From Euleptes europaea (Eukaryota > Chordata > Lepidosauria > Squamata > Sphaerodactylidae), in NCBI RefSeq assembly GCF_029931775.1, contig NC_079312.1:8687821-8751820 (forward strand): a stretch of 64,000 bases of DNA. The letters are read 5' to 3'. The stretch's first letter is position 1, and each line of letters begins with the position of its first letter. Below, piece after piece: positions 35,810 through 64,000 of this stretch. The notes under the pieces are model-generated. The model had not been told where the DNA came from. It saw nothing but the letters and a program-made list of their open reading frames with translations, and did no database searches. Made by a program: the position numbers and the translations under genes.

Positions 35810-38392
35810 GATGAGATGGCGGAGCTGTGAGACGGCAGCTGCTGCGGCTCTCCGGTAATTTGGGCTTCTTTTATTTTAATTCCTTAATTCTTGCAAACTA
35901 GTATCTGTGTTCTCACTTAGAGATATAAAGAATGAGACAAGGTCAGTTGGAATTATTAGCTTCAGGCAGGGGGCCCATAATTGGAGTTGATAAGAAAAAG
36001 CAAAGAAAGTCCCAGGAAGCTAAGATAGAGGATAGTGAAAGCAATTACATAAAGCCAAGTCAAGCAAAAACAACAACAACAAACAAAAAAGCTGCTATCA
36101 TTATTTGAAGAAAGAATAATGGGAAAACTCAGGGGAAAAGGCATGAAAAGACCTAACTTTAATTCCCCTCCATCCCCTTGTCTTTAAAGCCTCCAAACAG
36201 CTTCACATAGATGAGATGTTCTGCAATAACTTAGTGAGTGAGCCGGCCTCCGCGTCCACTAACAAGTTTGAGGTTCTGGGACAGACAGAGGAGCAGGATT
36301 TATCTTTGCCCCAGCCGCTATCAATGCCACAAGCTCAAGAAGCTTTGGCTGCAGGAGAGAGAGAGGAACTGGATTGCGAACAGATGTCCCCTTTAAGGAT
36401 CAACAGCCAACAGTCATCGTTACTGGACAATGCAGGCAGTGTCTCTAGAGCAGAAATGCTCAGATTAGTGAGGGACTAAGGCCTTCTTATGGCTAAAATG
36501 ACAATAGACATTTATGAACAAAATATTGTCGAAGGCTTTCACGGTCAGAGTTCATTGGTTCTTGTAGGTTATCCAGGCTGTGTAACCGTGGTCTTGGTAT
36601 TTTCTTTCCTGACGTTTCACCAGCAGCTGTGGCAGGCATCTTCAGAGGAGTAACACTGAAGGACACTGAGACACTGTCCTTCAGTGTTACTCCTCTGAAG
36701 ATGCCTGCCACAGCTGCTGGCGAAACATCAGGAAAGAAAATACCAAGACCACAGTTACACAGCCCAGATAACCTACAAGAACCAATTTATGAACAAATCA
36801 ATAAGATCTTAAGTAAATTGGACGCTTTACAAGATTTAACGAGGAGTGCTGTTGGAAAGATGGTAACAGGGTTTCAAGAAACACCAACAGAACGCACTAT
36901 CTGTCCACTCTAGTTTTTTTCCAAAGAAGACATATGGTGTAACAGATAATTTGAAAATGACTTCAACGAACCTGGGAGGCAATATGTGCTGGGGAAACAA
37001 CAAAGTTGCTCTGGAGATCGCACAATCCCCAATAAACTATGGAAGATGGTCGAATAAGAGGAAAATTATACATTCTCTCAGTCAAATACTTCGAGTAAGG
37101 CCTCCTAATGTTGATTTAAAGCAAATAGAGAGACTACCTAATCTATTTAATAGTTGGAGGATGTTGTTGTCTTTCTCCCAACCCACAATCCCCCTTATGC
37201 TTTTGAGAATGAGGAACTTCCTCAATTCTTTTAAAATTCAACCTATCAGGGTATTTTCAGAAGAAGGCAAAAGACCATTACTTATAGAGAAGACATGCAC
37301 ACAATTCTCTAATGAAGCGGCCCAGGAGCGGGGAGAGCATGACAAGACACAAGAGAAGGCAAGTGCTTCAGAGGATAAGCAGAAGGATGCCCCACAGCAT
37401 GATCTGATGGACTCTGGACAGAGCTATTAAATAGTTCCACCATGAACACTCCGCAGTCCAGTAGAACACCATCACCAGAGGAAAAGTCGTCCACCTGCCT
37501 AGTTACGCCAACTTCTACGCTTCCCTCTATTACAACAGCAAAGGAGGATATTCTTAACAAGTCATCAGGTGCAGAATGTAATATTATAGATGGGGGAGAG
37601 CTATTGAAGCCAGGGGACACAGTTGAGATTGAGATGGCAGAATTTGCCTCAGAATTGGTAAAAGTTCTGGGAGATCATATTGCCAACTTTCCAAAACTGT
37701 GCCTGAGCACACCTTAAAGCCCCTGCTTGACTATTGTTTGTATTTTATTATGTTGTTAAAGGCAATAGTTTTCTGACCGTAGACTTTATTCAAAAACTAG
37801 CTCCTTTGTAAAGAGGACATTTTCTAGTAGACCATCTTGAGATAAGATTGACTTCATATTAATTTGTATGTACTAATAGCATCTGGGAATTGTTGTGCAA
37901 ATGTAACCCAGGACTCATAATTCCTGTTCCCCATGTTTTAAATGTCAGATACCAAAATATGTACAGGATGATGGTATCTTGGATTGGAGTGGATAATTTT
38001 TTCTACTATTTTTTTTACCACTCTATCAGTTAACTTTTGTTTTCCCACCCTTCACTCTTTGTTTCTACTTCCCCTTTCCTTTCTTTTTCCCTTTTTTTTG
38101 TCTTTCCCTCCTTTGTCCTTTTCCCTTATTCCTTGTTCCCTTTACTTGGTTTTATCTTTTGGAGAACCTGGGACTTTCTGGTTGATGTTGGTCTCCTGAG
38201 ACTCACTTTAGCCAATCCTCACCATGGAGAACATTCTTGTTATTTTCTAAGGAGCAGTTAGGAAGATAGGGTGTCATCTTGTTAAAGTAAACTGAACAGC
38301 TGGTTTAAAATTGTACGCTTTAATTTTATATTTATTGTAATATATTGTAAGTTGTTAATGTAATAAATTTAAAAACACACACACACACAAAA
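35810..38392 (+). mobile_element. L1-like ORF1-only element, complete
   Basis: Perfect 16-bp duplications AGAAGAGGTTGGATGA lie at 35794-35809 and 38393-38408. The tail AATAAATTTAAAAACACACAC closes it. The frames 36216-36479, 36951-37430 and 37442-37717 match those at 1722-2929. The frame near 36500 is cut by a foldback element (36523-36784). With no RT in 2.6 kb, it must have been moved by another element's machinery. Confidence 0.6.
36523..36784. mobile_element. Palindromic foldback element 1, hammerhead-like arms
   Basis: Two long inverted arms meet near 36660-36675. The left end is ATATTGTCGAAGG; the right arm stops short at CTACAAGAACCA. Duplications ATTTATGAACAAA lie at 36510-36522 and 36785-36797. 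Copy A has the empty site near 2018-2030. Each arm contains CTGAAGA-T-GCC...GG(C/T)-GAAA, here slightly mutated. Confidence 0.85.
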
Positions 38393-38399
38393 AGAAGAG

Positions 38400-38690
38400 G
38401 TTGGATGAAATAGTGCTTTTGGATCTTTGTGAAAATCAGGGACTTCCTTCTACCAAGTCAGATTGTGTCCTCCAAGTATGGTCTACTCTGGGAGGCAGAG
38501 GCTTTCGGGGAAGGGTGTTTGCCAGCCCTTTTTCTCCCAAGTTCCCTTTGACTAGAGATGCCAGGCCTTGATCTTGGGATGGTGTCCCTGCAAAGGAAAG
38601 CCGTTGCTTTATGGTAGAGATGTGACCCAAAGCACCCCAGACAGCTCTCACATGAACACATTTCTTCAGTACACAGCTGTGTTGTAAGCC
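38400..38690 (+). other. Remnant of KRAB-ZNF intron 3 (unit C)
   Basis: This matches 47850-48085 downstream of the gene B KRAB-B exon (shared GAGATGTGACCCAAAGCA and CCAGACAG blocks). It shows that unit C once continued toward a finger exon, which is now gone. Confidence 0.6.
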
Positions 38691-38739
38691 ATTCTGGAGT
38701 ATCTGTTATGCAATAGAATCAGCAGTAATTGCCAAAAAA

Positions 38740-39099
38740 GTTCTACTATAACAATTTTGTAAAATGAAATATTAGTGATATTATATTTTCATATCACATA
38801 TATATATATATATACGCAACTTATAGTACATAGGCAACTTATAAGAACAGCAGATCCACGGAAGGACGTTTTGTGAGTATGAGTGCAGTATTGCAATGAT
38901 GCAAAAACCAGCTATATTACTGCTACTCAGCGTATATAATTGTATGGTTCCAGTCTTCACTTATTGTAGTGAAGTATGATTCTTCTTTACAGAGATCCGG
39001 TTGTCACTCTGTTTCGACTAATAAGTCTTCTTCAGGGACCAACTCTAGCTGTTTAGTAACCTGCTTACGCGTTGGCCCAACCGAGTGACAACCGGATCT
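38740..39099 (-). mobile_element. Penelope-like terminus with hammerhead-like motif
   Basis: GATCCGGTTGTCACTC (38995) and GAGTGACAACCGGATC (39083-39098) are inverted. Between them, on the minus strand, 39011-39035 reads CTGAAGA-A-GACT-TATT-AGTC-GAAA-C, a hammerhead-like core with a perfect four-pair stem. A short (TA)n lies near 38800. It joins the unit C remnant directly to the gene B leader. Confidence 0.6.
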
Positions 39100-39101
39100 T
39101 T

Positions 39102-39687
39102 CCCAAACCTGTTTTGCTGTGCAGTTGATGATCCCAAGGACACAAGCCTACACTTTAGATTGCCCTTCCCCGTTCTTCCTTTTAACATTTCTATTCCAAA
39201 TGAAACTCTTGTAATTAATGGCCTGTTTTTCTTCCCGACTGGGTATGCAGAAAAGGGTTGTTTTCCTTCCAAGCTCCTTTAGCTTATCAACCATAATTCC
39301 CTCTTCGGGGTCAGCAGGCAAGAGTCCAGCACTTGTCTAAATCTGAGCCTCAGGCCTGGTCCACATATCCAGGAGGAGGAGCTGGCAGAGGCCTGAGGTG
39401 GTGGAGCGGACGGCATGAATTTCAATAACTTTTCTGCTGCTTTTTCTGTATGTGGATTCAAGGTGGCTTCATTTGAAACTGGGAGTGGAGGGACACATTT
39501 TTCCTTCTATTAAAATCTCCCTGCTACAGATGAGTATCATGGCCAGCACAGGCTGAGAGGGCAGGAACTGCACACTAAAAAAAGTTTCTCACCCTTTCTC
39601 TTCCTCTCCCTCCCAGGCAACCGTGAAAAGACACCCTTGATGACTTTCCTGCCATCTCCTCCATATTCTGAAGGGAAAAGAGGCACC
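39102..39687 (+). promoter_or_regulatory. Leader region of gene B
   Basis: This is nearly identical to 4532-5107 of gene A and precedes the start exon. The probable leader-exon acceptor is CTCCCAG near 39617. The Penelope-like end at 38740-39099 abuts it, so the far-upstream leader seen in units C and D is missing. Confidence 0.4.
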
Positions 39688-57215
<17,528 letters not shown>

Positions 57216-57650
57216 TTATTTCCTCAGTGGAGAAAGCATATGAATAAACTGACTTAAAGCTAGTACCCTGGTGACACCCACCAGTCACAGTGTGGTTCCT
57301 GTGACAGTCCACTGAGTGGCAGAAAGGATCGCAGCCAGTCCCCACCCGCTGATGCCGCCACAACCTTGCCCCCCTCTCCCAGTGGGAGGAAAGACCCAGC
57401 TACTGCGTAATCCCAGAGGATTGTCACTGTCCACATGGGGTATTGGATTCCCTGCAAATTACACCTGATCTTCAGACCAGACAGACCAGTTCTCCTGGAA
57501 CAAATGGCAGCTTCAGAGGGAGGACCATAGGGCCCATCTCCTTCCGCTCTCCACACTCAGTCCTCTCCAAGCTCCATTCCAAGATTTCTCAGAATTTCCC
57601 AAGTCAGAACTGGCAAGCCTGGGTAAGTCTCAGTCATGGCCCACCAGACA
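57216..57650 (+). other. Conserved 3' flank of gene B with candidate poly(A) signal
   Basis: This is the paralogue of 20035-20430. AATAAA lies at 57243-57248. No coding potential is conserved. Confidence 0.35.
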
Positions 57651-58189
57651 GTGGTATGGCATAAACTGGGGAGAACATAGGACAACACCCTCAATTGAGT
57701 CTTAAACACACCTCCCCCTATACTCCTCCAGGGAAGGGTACCCATATGTCAAACAGGGAACATACTATCCCTGCCTTGGGGGCAGGAATAGTAAGTCAAA
57801 GAGAAAGCCCACCCATTCCAGAAATCCACCTTTGAAATTCACAGATCACAGATATGTGCTGCCTAAAGCTACTAAAATTATTCACACAAACCATTTTCTT
57901 CAGGAAACCCAAAATTTGTCCTCCAGAAGATAATTATGTTTTCCCTCCTTTGATCATTCATGGATCCAACGTAAAACCAAATGAGATATTCTAAAATATT
58001 TTGTAGAAAATTTTAGCAAGAAAATGACAACCCTTAAAATGGGAAAAAATAATTATATAATTATGCTTTAATATGGTGCAGTGCCAAGAGGCAATGGTTT
58101 TTTGCGTGTAAGGAGTATGGAAACAATGAACAACGCTTTGTAAAGGAAATGTACTTTTGAGTATTTAAAGTAGTGTTAAAGTAGTTACG
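57651..58189. other. Spacer, nothing recognised
   Basis: There is no reading frame or named repeat here. The last part (58050-58189) pairs with 20455-20568. Confidence 0.3.
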
Positions 58190-58383
58190 ACCTGACCTGG
58201 TTGCCCTAGGCTAGCTGAGCAAGGTCAGCCCTGGTTAGTATTGGGATGGGAGTTAACTCAGGAAGTCTAGGGTTGCTATGCAGAGATAGTGGGAAACCAC
58301 CTCTGAATGTCTATTCTCTTGCAACCCTTATGAGGTTGCCATAAGTCAGCTGTGACTTGATGGCACTTTTCACCACCACCAAA
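58190..58383 (+). mobile_element. 5S rRNA-derived SINE
   Basis: CTAGGCTAGCTGAGCAAGGTCAGCCCTGGTTAGTA and GGGATGGGAG match the 5S rRNA internal promoter region. The tail GCCATAAGTCAGCTGTGACTTGATGGCAC resembles the BovB 3' end, which would let BovB RT prime it. It is better kept than the copy at 20569-20733. Confidence 0.8.
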
Positions 58384-59189
58384 GTAGTCTGCAGAAGACA
58401 ATTGTATCTACAGAAGAGTCAGTGCAAGAGAATAATATACTTACATCTCCTCAGTTGTCGGAACCCTGAAGAATGACAGAGGATGGGGCCTCTCTCTGAT
58501 CAAAATGCAGAGCTTTTCTTCATTGTATCAAGCCTGGACTGAAGTTCTAATCCCTGAGCTGTTCTCTTAGCTTGTATACATTTTATCTATAGCTATTTGT
58601 CATACTGACCTTTGTAAAATTGCAACATTTCAGACTCTCACTGGCTAAATAAGTGGACGTGGTAAGCCTGTAGTATAGATAGGTATCCTGTCCACTCTTC
58701 TACATTCCCCTGTGGAGAGGGATACGGCTTAATGCAGAAAAGTAATGCAATACACCAAGGATAAAAAGGTAATGGAAGAAAAGACTGTTGAGTCCTGGCT
58801 GGCAAAATCCATGGGATTGGGGGCGGGGAGGAATGGAGAAAAATGCTGCACACCACCTTAACTCCTCGAGACTACAGTCCTCTTCCTTGAAGGCCACCAC
58901 ATATCATCTGATGTTCTTCAGGCATTGTCAGTTTTTATAAACCTGCTAGCAGTGAAAGCCATATCCCCATAACACAAAGATGAAAGAGGGCGGGGGGAAG
59001 ATATATAAACATACAGAGAATATGAATCTTCCATGATGCGTCCATTCTGCAGGAAAAGACAACTACAAGACAAAACAGAGTGGGGGAAAGATCCACCTAA
59101 AAACAAGGCTGGGTAGCCAAAATGTTGGGTGAAGTGAAGACCTAAATACAATAATGAAATTTGATGTTGCTACACTATATTTAGGAATG

Positions 59190-59715
59190 TACATAATTAT
59201 GTGAACAAAAGACCCATGGAAGAGTTTAAGAAAAGCTGGAAATTGTATAATGAATTTGTGTCTTAAACTGTTTTCTAAATCTGTAAGAGAAGTTGCTGAA
59301 TAATATACTATAATTAATCTTACAAAATATATGGTAGATAATGAATAGAATCTAGGGAGCAGCTAAACTATTTTTGAACAAGAATATATGTATTCAAAAT
59401 GAATTAACAATAGTTCACTTGGTTATAATATAATACCTTATCTACAATACAAGAAGAATGTTTGAATAGACTAATAAGCAATTCACTCATAAAAATAATA
59501 AAATGAGGTTAATTTTTTATTAATTGAAAGTAAAAGGAAGATAGAAGGTAGTAAAATGGTATTTGTTCACCCAGAATAGTGTGGTTTCGTTATATGTTAG
59601 AACAGGGAAGTTTATTGTTATGTACTGTATTGTAATGTTTGACATGTTTGTACGGTTTTGTGTTGTGAGTAAATGGAAAATAAAAACATTTCATGAAAAA
59701 ATATATTTAGGAAAC
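59190..59715 (+). mobile_element. L1 3' end (copy B)
   Basis: VNKRPMEEFKKSWKLYNEFVS-stop is an L1 ORF2 C-terminus, followed by the AT-rich 3' UTR and a GGAAAATAAAAACATTTC tail. ATATTTAGGAA occurs on both sides as a likely target duplication. It is shared with copy A. Confidence 0.8.
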
Positions 59716-59888
59716 AAACATACTACTTGAAATATAACCTGGGATTATAGCAATCTGTACTGTCTCACCAATCATACTACAATGTGGCTTATGTACGGTT
59801 TGATATACCTGTGTTAATATGGATAATGGGAACTTCTGATAAGTATGGTATAATATAGTAGCTGTTAATTATGCACATTTTAAAGTTA

Positions 59889-59890
<2 letters not shown>

Positions 59891-59969
<79 letters not shown>
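59891..59969. repeat. (AT)n microsatellite
   Basis: About 39 uninterrupted AT dinucleotides, a pure run likely to vary in length between individuals. Confidence 0.97.
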
Positions 59970-59970
<1 letters not shown>

Positions 59971-60284
59971 CAGTGAGGAGGGGGGTTATGTTGGTAATTC
60001 TCTTTCCTCCATTAAATATACCACTCCAGATAAGCGGCCATTTGTAGCCTCTTGGGAATTTAATTCTTCCCACATCTGGTGTTCCTTACCTCTAAGAAGG
60101 TGAATTATCCCTTTTCCCTTTAAGTTGTGTGTTAAAAGGAGTTAATGTTTTTGAAGTTATTCTTAGTACAGATCTTGTTTAAAGAAAAAGAAGTAATGAC
60201 ATATATATATTCCCTAGATGGAGATTACCATTGTAACCCTACTGGTAGTAATTACTACAAATGGAGTAAATACTTGCCCTTAAA

Positions 60285-61312
60285 ATCAAATGGTTAATAC
60301 CAGGAAGTTTCTTTCCCTTAATTGCAAAGGGCTGAACAATCCTATAAAAAGAAAAATTACAGATGTGTTGGTCAAAGAAAAACCTGTTTTATTTTCACAA
60401 GAAACACACCTAAAACAAAACTTTTATCCTGTTCTGGAAACATCCTGGTTCCCCTTCCAATATGCTGCTGCAGGTAGCTCAAAATCAAGGTTGCAATCTT
60501 GATCTCCAGAAATTTTAATTTTCAAGTTCAGGATGTTCTAATAGAATAGATAAACAAGGTAGATATATTTTTATGAAAGGTAAGCAAAATGACCACAATT
60601 TTATTTATTTATTTATTCAGATTTATAACCCTCCCTCATCCCCAGCGAGCCAGGCTCAGGGCGGATAACAATCTAACCTTATGCTCTCTTTACTTTCTCA
60701 ACTGAAAACAGATAGATTTTATTACCACCACACTATCTAAACTTGACTCCTTTAAAAATGGGGAGGTAATTGTAGGTGGTGACTTTAATTATGTTTCCAA
60801 TGTTAGCTTGGACAGGTCTAAATCTAAGCTGAGAGGTACTCAAGGAGGAGATCATGAAACTGCTCTATCCAAGATATTAAGAGACTTTGGTCTTTTGGAT
60901 GTCTGGAGAAAACTTCATGGCATGGAAAGAGACTGTGCATTTTACTCCCCTGTACACAATATCCACACTAGAATATACTTGATTCTTGCATCTTTCTATT
61001 CGGCCTCTCAAATGGTACAAGCTGATATTGGTGTTAAAGCATGGTCGGACCACTCATGGGTATCCTGTCTGATGTCAGGAAAAGAAAATGATTGAAAAGG
61101 GCCCGGTGGGATGATGAATAATTTGCTTTCATTGAATGAAAAGGTGGTTCAAGGTGTTAGTTCAGAAATTACAGAATATTTCAGATATAATGAAGACTGT
61201 GGGGTGACTCCCGCAGTAGTACGGGATGCATTTAAATCAGTACGTCGAGGGAAACTCATCTCGTTAGCACCAGGCTGCAAAAAAACACAGCGAAACAGAA
61301 ATAAAAGGCGCT
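60285..61312 (+). mobile_element. L1 ORF2 endonuclease part
   Basis: The frame 60290-60502 (LSLNCKGLNNPIKRKITDVL, LFSQETHLKQ) is the start of an L1 endonuclease. VGGDFNYVSN (60774-60800), WSDHSWVSC (61042-61070) and DAFKSVRRGKLIS (61228-61265) follow in order. A repeat scrap with TTTATTTATTTATTTATTCAG sits at about 60598-60680. It stops where the unit D leader begins, so the RT part is missing. Confidence 0.85.
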
Positions 61313-62288
61313 AATCCAAAATAAAATCCTAAAGAGCAGTAGATTTTAAAAAGAGCATTGACTGCGCTGAGATCCCTTGAACGGCTGAAATGCTCTCTAA
61401 GGGTTAAATTGAGAGAGCCAGGCACGGTCCTAGAGAGGCAAATGGGGAGAGGGGTTTTTCCCCTCCCCCCTGCCCTGTCCTGGCTGCAGACGCCTCTGAT
61501 TCCCCCGGGCTTGTGCTTGAATGGCTGGGAGGGAACCTGGTGAGCAAAAGGGGTCTGGGGCGGAGGAGGGGAAATAGGGGCTGGGGGCTGCAATGCAAGA
61601 CCTGAAACTAAGAGAAAAGAGGGGAGGCGGAGCAGGGGGGGTGGAAAAGACCTCTCCCCCACACCTTCTCCCCTCCCCATCCTGCCCCAGGAGGAGCCTG
61701 GTGGCCCCTTTGTGCAGCGCTAGATCCGACCCCAGCTGCGCCTTGGGAGGCTGGACGGGGCTGCAGGCTGCAAAGGCACGTCGACGAAGGAGAGGCAGAG
61801 GGAGGGAGCGGGGAGGAGGGCTGTTGATGGGGAGGTTTGGAGTGGGGGGGGGAAATGGGGCAGATCTGGGGGTGCTGCAGGAAGGACTGAAGAGGCTGGA
61901 AGAAGAGGGGTGTTGGGTGGGAGGCATGGATTGGGTCTCTTCCTGACCCTTGGTCAAGAAAGCTCAGACCCTGCCAGAGAATACTTTTTTTAGTCTCTAA
62001 GGTGCTACTGGACTCTTGCCCTTTTCTGCTTGACCCTTTGGGTGAGCCGCACAAAGCAGGACCGAAGGCGCAGCAAGGGGGTTTTCCGGAGCAAACCTTC
62101 CTCCTGCTCAATGTCAACACCATGCCCTTTTGTCTTTGGGGAAAGGGAAGCGGGCGTGTCTGCCCCAGGAGGAGCCCGGTGGCCCCTTTGTCCCAGCACC
62201 TTTGGAGGTTGGAGGGGGCTTCAGGTTGCAGAAGCACATCGCTGAGCGAGAGGCAGTGGAAGGAGGGAGGGTCTGAAAGCATCCTGGC

Positions 62289-62402
62289 TCCCCTTCCAAT
62301 ATGCTGCTGCAGGTAGCTCAAAATCAAGGTTGCAATCTTGGATCTCCAGAAATTTTAATTTTCAAGTTCAGGATGTTCTAACAGAATAGATAAACAAGGT
62401 TT
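62289..62402 (+). repeat. Displaced copy of L1 endonuclease sequence
   Basis: CCCTTCCAATATGCTGCTGC through GATAAACAAGG repeats 60449-60561 with very few changes, 1.84 kb downstream and inside the leader. Confidence 0.9.
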
Positions 62403-62934
62403 TCAGGAGGGTGGGCTGTTGGTGGGGAGATTTGGAGTGGGGGGGGGAGGGATGGGGCAGAGCCGAGGGTGCTGAAGGGGCTGGGAAGAAGAGGAGGGTT
62501 GAGTGGGACACGTGGACTGTGGCTCTCCTTGACCCTTGGGTGAGCCACACAATGCAGAACCTAAACCACAGAAAGGGGGATTTTCGGAGGAAACCTTCCT
62601 CCTCCTCCTCAATATCAGTGCTGTGCCCTTTTGTCTTTGGGAAATGGAAGCAGGTGTGTCAGGCCTTTTCCATGCAGGTGATGTGTTCCAGGTGTGATGC
62701 TTTCGGGAAGCATCCCCCCCCCCCCGCATCACAGAGCATTTGGGAGGTCTCCCTCTTTTCTCTGATCTCTCCTAGACCTGCTTTGCTGTGAACCTCAAGC
62801 TCTCCACCACACCTGGGCGGCTCTGCCCCCTTCAAACCCCCCCTGCACCTGCTCAAATAGCAGCCATTTCCCCTGGCATGGGGGGGGGGAGTCTGTTTTG
62901 GTTTTTTAATCATTATAACAAAGCACCTATCGGG

Positions 62935-63015
62935 CTGTGTGTGTATTACGTTCCATTAAGTCAATTCTGACTCATGGCTACCCTATGAATTAATGTCCCC
63001 TAAAATGTTCTATCG
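62935..63015 (-). mobile_element. Old BovB 3'-tail fragment
   Basis: GTGTGTGTATTACGTTCC, TTCTGACTCATGGCTACCCTATGAATTAATG and AAAATGTTCTAT align with the minus-strand BovB tails elsewhere but are more diverged. Confidence 0.65.
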
Positions 63016-63789
63016 CTGTTATATTACTCAATTGCAGAGTTTTAAAATAAACTGGAAAAGCACCTGTGGCATGTGGGGGGGGGACTGTGGCCACTGCATC
63101 AATGGGGGAATTACACAAGCCTTTCCCTTGGTGGAAAACACCTTAGATTGTCTCCCCTCCCCACCTCCCCATGCACACCTCTCCTTCTCCCTCATCAGTC
63201 TCCTGTAGTTTGGGGCTGTTTTTCTGGGCGTTCATGAAGTGGTGTTTTTCCTTCGTGGATCTGTTCGGGGTCAGCAGGCAAGATCCATGGTCCGTGTCTG
63301 GCACATGTCTAAATCGGAGCCTCAGGCCTGGTCCGCATATCCAGGAGGAAGAGCTGGTAGAGGCCTGAGGGGGTGGAGTAGAAGGCATGAATTTTGGCAC
63401 TTTTCGTCTGCTTTTTCCATGTGTGGATTCACTTGAGACTGGGAGTGGAGGAACGCATCTCCCCTACACACACACACACACACACAATATTGCAGGAAAG
63501 CATCATGACCAGCACAGGCCAGGAAGGCAGAGCTGTTTCCTTGTCAGACTACTTTTCTCTGTGCAGGGAGATTGTCATTCCTAGCTGGCAGTCCACCCCC
63601 AGCATGTTTTCCTTGTTTTGGAGCCATCAGGAAGGAATCCCTCAGAGTGGAGGAGGGAGTGGTTGTGCCTTCAGGCAGGGTCAGGGAGGCATCACCCCCA
63701 CCCTATAGATGAGCAGAGGATGGGGAGGAGCATTTTGGGGAGGGATGTATAAGAAAGGTCAGACCTCTGCCCATATAGAGGCTGGGAGA

Positions 63790-63990
63790 TGAAGCTGCTT
63801 TATGATGAATCAGACCATCGGTCCACCAAAGTCAGTATTGCCTGCTCTGACTGGCCATGGCTGTCCAGGTTCTCAGTCTTTCACAGAATCAACTACCTGA
63901 TGTTTTAACTGGAGAGTCCGGGAAATGAACCTGGGACCTTCTGCCTGTGAAGCAGATGCTCAACCACTGAGCCATGCCACCATCACCACC
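63790..63990 (-). mobile_element. tRNA-derived SINE at window end
   Basis: On the minus strand the head reads GGCATGGCTCAGTGGTTGAGCA (box A-like) and CAGGTTCATTTCC (box B-like). The body (GGTCCACCAAAGTCAGTATTG on the plus strand) is that of a common squamate SINE. It is different from the SINE at 32278. Confidence 0.75.
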
Positions 63991-64000
63991 CCGATAGGCT

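Larger units (their letters stand above)
61320..63720 (+). promoter_or_regulatory. Leader/promoter region of a further KRAB-ZNF unit (D)
   Basis: 61320-61960 matches the unit C leader (30098-30720). 62030-62280 and 62420-62760 are two related copies of the AAACCTTCCTCCTGCT/CCTTTTGTCTTTGGG block, and 63240-63530 matches 4735-4980 and 39305-39560. No start exon or KRAB exon is reached before the window ends. A LINE-tail scrap (CTCTAAGGTGCTACTGGACTC) is at about 61990-62020. Confidence 0.5.

Noticed and set aside
36523-36784. Reading the foldback elements as hAT MITEs
   Set aside because: Target duplications are 12-13 bp and only one end is constant, unlike the hATs in this window with 8-bp duplications and two fixed ends.
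59789-60073. 94-codon minus-strand frame across the AT run
   Set aside because: It consists mainly of YIYIYI from the (AT)n microsatellite.

Overview
The window looks like a piece of a KRAB zinc-finger (KRAB-ZNF) gene cluster from a squamate reptile (lizard or snake). The evidence is the repeat mixture: CR1 LINEs, a BovB (RTE) LINE and several BovB 3' tails, a 5S rRNA-derived SINE, tRNA-derived SINEs, squamate-type L1 3' ends, Penelope-like elements and many non-autonomous hAT elements. All of these surround C2H2 fingers with TGEKP linkers and KRAB A and B boxes. I cannot name the species.

Two KRAB-ZNF genes appear complete and open. Gene A (about 4.5-18.5 kb) and gene B (about 39.1-56.4 kb), both on the + strand, each have a tiny start exon (MKAAE), a 127-nt KRAB-A exon, a 93-nt KRAB-B exon and one long zinc-finger exon. 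Splice phases agree (0, then 1, then 1). The models predict about 866 aa with 25 finger units (A) and about 848 aa with 23 finger units (B). A third unit, C (30.1-38.7 kb), has a leader, start exon, KRAB-A and KRAB-B but no finger exon before gene B begins. A matching KRAB-B orphan lies at 1.1 kb, and the leader of a further unit (D) starts at 61.3 kb. The locus is therefore a tandem array whose repeated block is 'C-type unit plus full gene', with a period of roughly 31-38 kb. About 0.65-22.1 kb is paralogous to about 35.2-59.7 kb.

Almost everything else is transposable elements, and the two copies give filled-site and empty-site comparisons. Copy A alone carries a 1.83-kb hAT element (6136-7965), a Vingi/Ingi-like LINE (10833-13555), a BovB tail in its CR1 and a Penelope-like element region (21.3-26.2 kb, itself split by a BovB). 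Copy B alone carries three palindromic foldback elements, an hAT nested between them, and a 5.2-kb stretch with a broken Ty3/gypsy fossil.

The most unusual signal is the foldback family (36523-36784; 40737-42949 split by an hAT; 42242-42481). Each copy has one fixed end (...CGACAATATT or its complement), one variably truncated end, 12-13-bp target-site duplications, and arms holding a hammerhead-ribozyme-like core. That pattern fits Penelope-type target-primed retrotransposition of a palindromic non-autonomous element. One copy carries, in its loop, an inverted piece of the KRAB-ZNF start exon. Coordinates, target duplications and splice phases were read by eye from the sequence; family names rest on remembered family features, not on a search.
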